Below, one piece after another: positions 18,261 through 25,444 of a DNA stretch of 64,000 nt. The stretch spans positions 966,766-1,030,765 of the forward strand of contig NZ_JACHJK010000001.1 of NCBI RefSeq assembly GCF_014203595.1, written 5' to 3'. The notes beneath the pieces are model-generated. The model saw nothing but the letters and a program-made list of their open reading frames with translations, had not been told where the DNA came from and did no database searches. The DNA comes from Streptomyces echinatus. GTDB lineage: Bacteria > Actinomycetota > Actinomycetes > Streptomycetales > Streptomycetaceae. Each line of letters begins with the position of its first letter. Position 1 is the first letter of the stretch. Made by a program: the position numbers and the translations under genes.

Positions 18261-19634
18261 CTAGGCCGCGCGGGGCAGGGTCGGGGTGGGGTCGGCGGTG
18301 TGCATCGAGCCCGCCGCCCCCAGGTCGGCCAGGATCGCCGACGCCGCCCGGTGGGCCGAGTGCAGGGCGCCCTGGACCGTGCTGGTGTCCCGGTGGTCGC
18401 CGCAGACGTACAGCCCGGCCAGCAGCCGTACCGGCCGGCGCAGGTCGTGCGGCGGCCGCATCGCCGGGACCGCCTCCGGGGTGTGGTGCACGGCCAGCGT
18501 CTCCCAGCGGCGCGTGGAGGTGCCGTAGAGACGGGAGAGATGGATGCGGACGGCCGTGTCCACGCCCTGGGGCGGCGGGCCCAGCACCGTCGAGGAGATC
18601 AGCACCCGGCCGGCCGGCGCCCGGCTCGGGTCCACGTTGCTGAGCACCGCCGTGTGCGCCACCGGCCCGCCCCGGTCCGCGTCCAGCAGCAGCGAGGTTC
18701 CGGCCGAGAAGGCCGCCGCCGGGTCGTCGGTGGTGTGGTGGACCACGGTCACCGGATGGAAGTCCGGCACCCGCAGCCCCGGCAGCAGCTCCGCCGCGGC
18801 CCGCGCGTCCGTGGCCAGCAGCACCGCCCGGCAGTGGATCTCCCCGTGCTCGGCGGTGCTCACCCTGGTCGTGGACACGGAGGTGACCCGCACCCCGGTG
18901 CGCACGGTGCCCGGCGGCAGCCCCCGCGCCAGCAGCTCCGGCAGCATCTCCGCGCCGCCCTCCGGCACGCACAGCCGGCCGCTCGCGAAGGCGCGCAGCG
19001 CCAGGTCGGCACACCGGCTGGACGTGCTCAGCTCCGGGTCGCACAGCAGCGCGGCGAGCAGCGGGCGCAGGAAACCGTCGATGGTGCGGGCCGGCACCCC
19101 GCGCTGGGCGAGCGCCTGGCCGGCCGGCATCTCCGGGCGGGCCAGGATGCGTTCGACCGGGGTCGCCGCGATCCGGCCGAGCGCGGCACCCAGCCGGGCC
19201 TGGTCCACCGCGCCGCCCACCGGCGCGGCGGTACGGCCGGGAGTGCCCGCCGCACCCCGGGGAGCGCCCGCGAGAGCGCGCACCACATGGAGTGCGCCCC
19301 GTGCGCCCCGCGCGCCCCCACCGCCCGCCGGCGGGAGCGCCCGCTGGGCGCGCCCGTCACGGTGCAGCAGGACGCCCGGCGCGAAGCGGCGCACGGCCAG
19401 GGCGTCCAGACCCGGCGTCAGCCGGAGTTCGGGGTAGGACGTGGACAGCAGCTGTCCGATGCGGTCGAGCCGGAAGCCGTCGACCTTCTCGGTCGACATG
19501 CGGCCGCCGGCGTACGGGGCGGCCTCCAGGACCGCGGTGGTGACTCCTGCGCTGGTCAGCCGATGGGCCGCCGAGAGGCCGGCGATTCCGGCTCCCACGA
19601 TGACGACGTCCACCTGGTACGCGGGCTCAAGCAC
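18261..19634 (-). CDS. FAD-dependent amine oxidase / phytoene desaturase-like oxidoreductase
   Basis: A 457-aa flavoprotein. The N-terminus carries the FAD dinucleotide-binding motif VDVVIVGAGIAGLSAAHRL followed by the Glu of the second strand (AVLEAAPYAGGRMSTE), and the C-terminal end has the second FAD contact (LYVCGDHRDTSTVQGALHSAHRAASAI). This places it in the amine oxidase/protoporphyrinogen oxidase superfamily. The substrate cannot be read from sequence. The GTG at 19634 follows AGGAGGGG. The epimerase-like gene upstream on the same strand ends 183 bases away. Confidence 0.82.
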   Translation of the reverse strand: MLEPAYQVDVVIVGAGIAGLSAAHRLTSAGVTTAVLEAAPYAGGRMSTEKVDGFRLDRIGQLLSTSYPELRLTPGLDALAVRRFAPGVLLHRDGRAQRALPPAGGGGARGARGALHVVRALAGAPRGAAGTPGRTAAPVGGAVDQARLGAALGRIAATPVERILARPEMPAGQALAQRGVPARTIDGFLRPLLAALLCDPELSTSSRCADLALRAFASGRLCVPEGGAEMLPELLARGLPPGTVRTGVRVTSVSTTRVSTAEHGEIHCRAVLLATDARAAAELLPGLRVPDFHPVTVVHHTTDDPAAAFSAGTSLLLDADRGGPVAHTAVLSNVDPSRAPAGRVLISSTVLGPPPQGVDTAVRIHLSRLYGTSTRRWETLAVHHTPEAVPAMRPPHDLRRPVRLLAGLYVCGDHRDTSTVQGALHSAHRAASAILADLGAAGSMHTADPTPTLPRAA

Positions 19635-19817
19635 GAGGCCCCTCCTGTGGTTACGCGGCCGGTGGAGACGTCATGCCCCCAACTGGCTCCGGGGATACCC
19701 GAGTTCGGGTCGAGGTTAGGGCTGTGATCGGTCAACAACAGTCGCGCATCGACAGGGCACGGTCGCATGGAGGTCGCATACGGTCACTTTCGTTCGCCGA
19801 CGTTGCCATCCGGCTCA

Positions 19818-20711
19818 CTACGCCGCCCGAATCGCCTCGTCGATACCCGGAAACGCGAACCGGAACCCCGATTCCAGCAACCGCTTCGGCACCACCCGCT
19901 GGCTGCCCAGCACATCCCCGGCCATCTCCCCGAGCGCCGTCCGCAGCACCGGCGCGGGCACCGCGAACGCCGCCGGCCGGTGCAGCACCCGCGCCATCGC
20001 CGCCGTGATCTCACGGTTCGTCAGCGGCTGCGGTGCCGTCAGATTGACCGGCCCGGCCGTCGCCTCGGCGTCCATGAGATGCCGGATCGCTGCGACCTCG
20101 TCGTGCAGCGCGATGTACGACCAGTACTGCCGCCCGTCGCCCAGCCGCCCCCCGAGACCCGCCCGGAACAGCGGGAACAGCCGCCCCCAGGCCCCGCCGC
20201 CCCGGGCCACCACCAGCCCCGTGCGCAGGAACACCGTCCGCACCCCCGCCTCCTGCGCGGGCGCCGCCGCCTCCTCCCACTCCACGCACAGCCCGGCCAG
20301 GAAGCCGTCGCCCGGCGGCGCGTCCTCGTCCACCACCCGGTCGCCGGTCTCGCCGTAGAAGCCGATCGCGCTGCCGTTCAGGAACACCCGCGGCGGCCGG
20401 GGCAGCGAGGCCACCGCCTCGGCGAGCGTCACCGTGCCCAGCACCCGGCTGTCCCGGAGCAGCCGCTTGTACTCCGGTGTCCAGCGCCGGTCGCCCACCC
20501 CGGCCCCCGCCAGATTGACCACCACGTCGCACCCGGCCAGCCCGGCCACGTCGACGTGCTGCCGCCCGGGGTCCCAGTGCACCTCGTCCGGGCCCCGGGG
20601 CGCCCGGCGCACCAGCCGTACCACCTCGTGCCCGTCCGCGGCCAGGGACCGCACCAGAGCGCTGCCGATGAGACCGGACGCGCCGGCCACCGCGATGCGT
20701 GAACGTTCCAT
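19818..20711 (-). CDS. TIGR01777-type epimerase-like protein (NAD-dependent SDR fold)
   Basis: A 297-aa extended SDR. The start MERSRIAVAGASGLIGSALVRSL holds the GxxGxxG nucleotide-binding motif; GFYGETGDRVVDEDAPPGDGFLAGLCVEWE is the signature block of the TIGR01777/SulA-like family; a C-terminal DUF1731 domain (LTAPQPLTNREITAAMARVLHRPAAFAVPAPVLRTALGEMA) follows. The reaction is unknown. The ATG at 20711 starts exactly at the Rossmann fold; the frame open further upstream overlaps the divergent acetyltransferase gene and is not coding. The two genes diverge from a 72-bp gap. Confidence 0.88.
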   Translation of the reverse strand: MERSRIAVAGASGLIGSALVRSLAADGHEVVRLVRRAPRGPDEVHWDPGRQHVDVAGLAGCDVVVNLAGAGVGDRRWTPEYKRLLRDSRVLGTVTLAEAVASLPRPPRVFLNGSAIGFYGETGDRVVDEDAPPGDGFLAGLCVEWEEAAAPAQEAGVRTVFLRTGLVVARGGGAWGRLFPLFRAGLGGRLGDGRQYWSYIALHDEVAAIRHLMDAEATAGPVNLTAPQPLTNREITAAMARVLHRPAAFAVPAPVLRTALGEMAGDVLGSQRVVPKRLLESGFRFAFPGIDEAIRAA

Positions 20712-20783
20712 GGCCCCAGCATGACCGCACGGCCGCGCGAAAACCCGGTGGCCCTCCGGGCCGGCCGCCGTAGGGTGATCGTC

Positions 20784-21272
20784 ATGCCCGAGCCCCGCAT
20801 ACGCCCCGCCGAGGCCCGCGACGAGGAGGAACTCGCCGTCCTCGACCGGGCCACCTGGTCCACCCTGCACGCGGTGGCCCCCCGGCCACAGCCGCCGTAC
20901 CAGCCGTTCTTCGACGAGCGGCACCCCCCGGACGAGTTCCTGGTCGCCGAGGCCGGCGGACGCCTCCTCGGCTATGTCCGGCTCACCCGGCCGACCCCGC
21001 TCGCCAGCAACGCGCACGTCCTGACCGTCCAGGGGTTCGCCGTCGCGGAGGAGGCACGCGGGCGGGGCATCGGCCGCGCCCTGCTCAGGGCCGCCGTCGC
21101 CGAGGCGCGCGACCGCGGCGCGCGCCGCCTCACCCTGCGCGTGCTCGGGCACAACACCCCGGCCCGCGGGCTGTACGAGGCCGAGGGGTTCGCCGTCGAG
21201 GGCGTACTGCCCGGGGAGTTCTTCGTCGGCGGCGAGTACGTCGACGACGTGTGCATGGGCCGCGCCCTGTGA
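20784..21272 (+). CDS. GNAT family N-acetyltransferase
   Basis: A 162-aa single-domain GNAT protein. Motif A with the acetyl-CoA pyrophosphate loop is VQGFAVAEEARGRGIGRALLRAAV (Q/RxxGxG/A), and motif B is the later LRVLGHNTPARGLYEAEGFAVEG. The substrate cannot be inferred. The ATG at 20784 gives the usual family start PRIRPAEARDEEE. It diverges from the epimerase-like gene. Confidence 0.9.
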   Translation: MPEPRIRPAEARDEEELAVLDRATWSTLHAVAPRPQPPYQPFFDERHPPDEFLVAEAGGRLLGYVRLTRPTPLASNAHVLTVQGFAVAEEARGRGIGRALLRAAVAEARDRGARRLTLRVLGHNTPARGLYEAEGFAVEGVLPGEFFVGGEYVDDVCMGRAL

Positions 21273-21342
21273 CCCCGTGACCCCGTGATCCCGCGGCCTC
21301 GTGAGCCGGTGCGGCCCGCGGACCGGCCGACGCGCCCGGGCG

Positions 21343-22527
21343 CTACGAGCTGACCAGCTCGCCCGTCTCCACCGGCTCCGTCGCCGCCGCCGCGCTCCGG
21401 GCGTCGCCCGCCACCTCGTCCGCCGTCAGCGCGTACCCCGTCTCGGCGTCCGAGGTGGAGCGGGCGAAGACCACCCCGAAGACCCGCCCGTCCGTGGTCA
21501 GCAGCGGGCCGCCGGAGTTGCCCGGCCGGACGGTGGACCGGATCGCGTAGATCTCCCGGGTGACCGCGCGGTCGTTGTAGATGTTCTGGCCGGTCGCCCG
21601 CACCCGGCTGCCCACCGTCGCCGCCTGCAGGTTCAGGCCGCCGTCCTCGGGGTAGCCCGCCACCACCGCCGAGTCCCCGCGCACCGCGCTCGTGTCGAAC
21701 CGCAGCACCGGAGCGCTCAGCCCGGGCACGTACAGCACCGCCAGGTCCCGGTCCGGGTCGAAGAGCACCACCCGGGCCTCGTACGACCGCCCGACCCCGC
21801 CGACGCGCACGCTCGGGTGGTCGATGCCGGCCACCACGTGCGCGTTGGTCATCACGCGCCGCGACGCGTACACGAACCCGCTGCCCTCACGGCCCTCGGT
21901 GCCCGCGGCGCCCTCGATCTTCACCGTGCTCAGCCTGGCCGCGTTCGTCGCGGCCGGGGTGACGCTGTCACCGGTCGGCCGGGCCACCCGGGCCGTCGAC
22001 TCGTTCTCGAACGGGTTGAACACCTGCGGGAAACCCGCCTCGGTCAGCGCGGACGTCGCCCGCGAGAACCACGCCGGCGTGGTCTGCGGCATCGCCTCCT
22101 GCACCGCGCCCAGCAGCGCCGAGTTCCGTATCGCCGTCGTCAGCGTCTGCGACGGCGCCGCGGCCAGCACGCTCGCCGCCACCCAGGCCACCACCAGCAC
22201 CGCGACCGCGTTCGCCGCCGCACCCCCCAGCCCGTCCGCCACCCGCAGCGGACCCCGGTCCAGCTCCCCGCGCAGCCGCAGCGCCAGCCGGCCCGCCAGC
22301 TCGTGCCCCACCACCGCCGGCACCAGCACCGTCAGCACCGCGAGCACCGTCGCCGCCGCCGAGCCCCGTTCCACCTGGCCCGTCACCCAGGGCAGCACCC
22401 ACACGCCGATGACGGCGCCGCCCACGAACCCGGCCAGCGAGACACATCCGGCCACCAGCCCGCGCCGGTACCCCGACACCGCGTAGACGGCCATCACCAG
22501 CACAAGCAGCAGATCGAGCAGGTCCAC
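21343..22527 (-). CDS. MarP-like membrane serine protease
   Basis: A 394-aa protein with a CvpA/colicin V-like N-terminal domain of four transmembrane helices (about 1-125) and an extracytoplasmic trypsin-like protease domain. The catalytic triad is visible as His in MTNAHVVAG, Asp in DPDRDLAVLYV and Ser in TVRPGNSGGPLL. This is the layout of mycobacterial MarP, which supports acid and oxidative stress resistance by processing cell-wall hydrolases. A peptidoglycan amidase gene diverges from it 199 bases away, which is suggestive of a functional link. Confidence 0.92.
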   Translation of the reverse strand: MDLLDLLLVLVMAVYAVSGYRRGLVAGCVSLAGFVGGAVIGVWVLPWVTGQVERGSAAATVLAVLTVLVPAVVGHELAGRLALRLRGELDRGPLRVADGLGGAAANAVAVLVVAWVAASVLAAAPSQTLTTAIRNSALLGAVQEAMPQTTPAWFSRATSALTEAGFPQVFNPFENESTARVARPTGDSVTPAATNAARLSTVKIEGAAGTEGREGSGFVYASRRVMTNAHVVAGIDHPSVRVGGVGRSYEARVVLFDPDRDLAVLYVPGLSAPVLRFDTSAVRGDSAVVAGYPEDGGLNLQAATVGSRVRATGQNIYNDRAVTREIYAIRSTVRPGNSGGPLLTTDGRVFGVVFARSTSDAETGYALTADEVAGDARSAAAATEPVETGELVSS

Positions 22528-22726
22528 GGAGCCGCCTTTCTCTCGGACCCCTCTGTACGGACGGGACCGGTCCGTTGATCACCCACGCGCGAGCCGGACG
22601 ACCACCGGACGGTGGAACCGGCCACGTACGTGTGTACCCCCAGAAACGACCCGGACCGGGACGATGGTTCCACCAGGTGGCACAGCGCACATCGCGGGCA
22701 CGGTACACCGGCCCGAGAGTGAGATC

Positions 22727-23728
22727 ATGCGTGTGGTCCGAAGAGTCCTGAAGGCCGGTGCACCGGGTGTCGCACGGACCGGCCGCGCGGTGCGTGTGCT
22801 GGCCGCCTGCCTGCCCGGGGTGCTGGCCGTGGTCTCGCTGGCGCTGTGCGCCCGCGGCGTGGAGCGGGCCGTCCTGCCCGCCCCCGGCCGTGCCGCCGCG
22901 GCCCGGCCGCCCGTCGCCCACCAGGCCGCCCGGCCGCGCATCGTGCCGCGCTCCGCCTGGCTCGACCGCACCACCGGGCAGAGCCAGCCGCCTCCGCGCT
23001 ACGACGACAAGGTGGTCGCCGTCTTCCTCCACCACACCGACTCGCCCAACGGCTACCGGTGCGCGGAGGCGCCGCGCATCATCCGGCATCTGTACGCGGG
23101 CCAGACCGGTGCCCGCGGCTGGGACGACATCGGTTACAACTTCCTCGTCGACCGCTGCGGCACCATCTACGAGGGCCGGGCCGGAGGCGTCGACCGGGCC
23201 GTCACCGGTGCCCACGCCCAGGGCTTCAACCACCGCACCGCCGGTATCGCCGCCCTCGGGACCTTCACCGCCGGGGTCCCCGTGCCCCGGGCCATGACCG
23301 ACGCGATCGCCGCGCTGGCCGCCTGGAAACTCGGCCTGGCCGACGTCGACCCGCGTGGCCGGGCCCGGCTGGTCTCCAGCAGCGGCCTCAGCCGCTACAA
23401 GGCGGGCACCGCGGCCACCCTGCCCGTCCTCTCCGGCCATCAGGCCGGCTACCGGACCGACTGCCCCGGCGCGGCCCTCGCCGCCCGCCTCCCGGCCATC
23501 CGCGAACGCGCCGCCCTCCTGCAGGGCCGCACGCTGTCCCCGGTCCGCCCGGCGACGGGAAAGCCACCGGGGCCAGGAAAGCCGACGGCGACGGGCAAGC
23601 CGACGGCGACGGGCAAGCCGGCGGCCGAGGGGAAGCCGTCGGCCGGAGGGAAGCCGTCGGCCGAGGGCAAGCCGTCGGCCGAGGGGAAGCCGAAGCCGTC
23701 GGCCACGGGCAAGCCGTCGGCCACATGA
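22727..23728 (+). CDS. Secreted PGRP-type N-acetylmuramoyl-L-alanine amidase with GKP-repeat tail
   Basis: A 333-aa exported protein. The N-terminus has a basic start and a hydrophobic segment (about 22-42). The peptidoglycan-recognition/amidase domain covers about 70-270; Zn ligands are seen in FLHHTDSPNGYRC and SGHQAGYRTDCPG, and IGYNFLVDRCGTIYEGRAGG is typical of the family. It should cleave the amide between muramic acid and L-Ala. After residue 280 the protein ends in nine Gly-Lys-Pro units (GKPTAT, GKPSAE and variants), a basic tail that could bind the cell wall. The ATG at 22727 begins the signal sequence. Confidence 0.9.
   Translation: MRVVRRVLKAGAPGVARTGRAVRVLAACLPGVLAVVSLALCARGVERAVLPAPGRAAAARPPVAHQAARPRIVPRSAWLDRTTGQSQPPPRYDDKVVAVFLHHTDSPNGYRCAEAPRIIRHLYAGQTGARGWDDIGYNFLVDRCGTIYEGRAGGVDRAVTGAHAQGFNHRTAGIAALGTFTAGVPVPRAMTDAIAALAAWKLGLADVDPRGRARLVSSSGLSRYKAGTAATLPVLSGHQAGYRTDCPGAALAARLPAIRERAALLQGRTLSPVRPATGKPPGPGKPTATGKPTATGKPAAEGKPSAGGKPSAEGKPSAEGKPKPSATGKPSAT
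23558..23725 (+). repeat. Tandem 18-bp coding repeats (GKP units)
   Basis: Roughly nine in-frame copies of an 18-bp unit encode Gly-Lys-Pro-x-Ala-x at the 3' end of the amidase gene. Neighbouring copies differ by only a few bases, one copy is 24 bases, and the number of units is likely to vary between strains. Confidence 0.85.
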
Positions 23729-23805
23729 GGCCACCGGCCGCTGCGAGGCCCCTCGTCCGGAACGCGGTGGCCCGGGGCCCGGCGCCGGAGACAGGGCAGG
23801 GCGGG

Positions 23806-24324
23806 TCATGTCCTGAAGCGGTTCCAGAGGCGGGGGTAGCGCTCGGCCAGTACCTGGTCGCTCTCCAGGTCCAGTGCCGTGCCCTCCGGCTCGGCCGGTG
23901 CCGGGGCGATGCCCAGGTCGGGCGCGACGGTCCCGGTCAGCTGCTCGTACGCCTCGTCCGCCGCGTACCCCAGCTCCTCGCCGTCGCCGTCGATCTCCTC
24001 GTCGAACTCGCCGAGCAGCTCGGCCAGCGCGTCCGGTTCGTGCAGCGCGCCCTCGAAGACCTCCCGGCCCTGGCCGATCAGCCAGCACCGGAAGAAGTCG
24101 AACGCGTCGTCGCTGCACCCGTCCAGCAGCAGCCAGGCGGCCCCCCACAGGTCCCAGCGGTAGGCGCGGTTGTAGCGGGCCTCGAAGTGACGGGCGAAGT
24201 CCAGGACCAGCTCCGGGTCCAGCCGGAGGAGCCGGTCCACGAGCACGTCGGCCTGCTCCTCGGGATCGCCCTCGGCGGCCTCCCGGCTGGCGTCGATCAG
24301 CTCCCAGAACTCCGTCTCGTCCAT
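23806..24324 (-). CDS. DUF4240 domain protein
   Basis: A 172-aa acidic cytoplasmic protein starting MDETEFWELIDASREAA, with RLLRLDPELVLDFARHFEARYNRAYRWDLWGAAWLLLDGCSDDAFDFFRCWLIGQGREVFEGAL, the signature of the DUF4240 family found widely in Streptomyces. Function unknown; relatives often occur near immunity-like genes, but nothing here supports that. The ATG at 24324 has only a weak ribosome site and is chosen by homology. It is convergent with the amidase gene. Confidence 0.85.
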   Translation of the reverse strand: MDETEFWELIDASREAAEGDPEEQADVLVDRLLRLDPELVLDFARHFEARYNRAYRWDLWGAAWLLLDGCSDDAFDFFRCWLIGQGREVFEGALHEPDALAELLGEFDEEIDGDGEELGYAADEAYEQLTGTVAPDLGIAPAPAEPEGTALDLESDQVLAERYPRLWNRFRT

Positions 24325-24383
24325 CACGGCACCAGCATCGGGCCTCGGCCGGTGCGACGCACCCGGAGTACGGCGGATCGCCG

Positions 24384-25367
24384 TCAGCCGTCCGCGCTCC
24401 GGTACAGCGCGGCGGTCCGCGCCGCGTCCGCCGCGAACCGCTCCCGCAGCCCGGCCGGCGCCAGCACCTCGGCCTCCGGCCCGAGCGCCGTCAGCTGGGT
24501 GTGCGCGACCTCCTCCGACTCCACGGGCAGCGTCACCGTCACCCAGCCCCCGGCGTCCGGCGAACCAGCACCGTCCAGCGCCTCCCGCGCGCCGAGCGGG
24601 TCGACGGCGTGCGGCAGCCTGCGCACCCCGTCCGGGGAGAGCCGTACGACGACCTCGGCGCGCAGGATCGACCGGGCGAACCGCTCGGCCTGGTCCGCCC
24701 AGAAACCGGGCAGGTCGAAGCCGGGGTCCCGGTCGAACGTCGCGTCGAGGGCGTCGACGGTGCCGAACCGGTCGATCCGGTACGTCCGGAAGGAGCCGCT
24801 CTCGGCCACCCGCGCGCACAGGTACCAGATCCCCGCCTTCAGCACGAGCCCGTACGGTTCCAGCCGCCGCTCCACCTCGTGGTCCGCACGCCGGTAGCGG
24901 GCGGTGACAGGACGGTCGTCCCACACCGCCTCGGCGAGCACCGGCAGCGGCGCGGGGGTCTCCGGCTCCCGGAACCAGGCCGGAGCGTCCAGGTGGAACC
25001 GCTGGGCGGCCGTGTCCGGGGCGTCCCGCAGCGAGGGCAGCAGCGCCGCGGCGACCTTCAGCCGGGCCGCGGAGGCCGCGTCCTGAAGCCCCATCTCCCT
25101 GAGCGCCCCCGGCACCCCGCTCAGGAACAGCGCCTCGGCCTCGCTCCTGGCCAGGCCGGTGAGCCGGGTCCGGTAGCCGCCGACCAGCCGGTACCCGCCG
25201 GCCCGCCCCCGGTCGGCGTACACCGGCACCCCGGCCTCGGACAGCGCCTGCGCGTCCCGCGTCACGGTCCGCTCCGACACCTCCAGCTCCCGGGCCAGCT
25301 CGGCGGCGGTCATGGCGGGACGGGACTGGAGGAGCAGAACCATCTTGATGAGGCGAGCGGCACGCAT
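24384..25367 (-). CDS. WYL-domain transcriptional regulator
   Basis: A 327-aa regulator with an N-terminal winged helix-turn-helix (MRAARLIKMVLLLQSRPAMTAAELARELEVSERTVTRDAQALSEAGVPVYADRGRAGGY, DeoR/HTH_11 type) and a central WYL domain (about 140-230, LEPYGLVLKAGIWYLCARVAESGSFRTYRIDRFG) with a C-terminal extension. WYL proteins sense ligands, often nucleotides, and regulate metabolic or defence genes. Its targets are not evident. It lies downstream of aceE, separated by a hairpin. Confidence 0.9.
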   Translation of the reverse strand: MRAARLIKMVLLLQSRPAMTAAELARELEVSERTVTRDAQALSEAGVPVYADRGRAGGYRLVGGYRTRLTGLARSEAEALFLSGVPGALREMGLQDAASAARLKVAAALLPSLRDAPDTAAQRFHLDAPAWFREPETPAPLPVLAEAVWDDRPVTARYRRADHEVERRLEPYGLVLKAGIWYLCARVAESGSFRTYRIDRFGTVDALDATFDRDPGFDLPGFWADQAERFARSILRAEVVVRLSPDGVRRLPHAVDPLGAREALDGAGSPDAGGWVTVTLPVESEEVAHTQLTALGPEAEVLAPAGLRERFAADAARTAALYRSADG

Positions 25368-25398
25368 GCCCTCATCATGCCGGGGGGGGACCGACAGG

Positions 25399-25428
25399 AA
25401 AGGGGCACGGCAGCGGCCGTACCCCTTT
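25399..25428 (-). terminator. aceE terminator
   Basis: AAAGGGG pairs with CCCCTTT, extended by four further pairs after one mismatch, 17 bases past the aceE stop. It separates aceE from the WYL regulator gene. Confidence 0.7.
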
Positions 25429-25444
25429 CCCGGAACCCCGGTGC

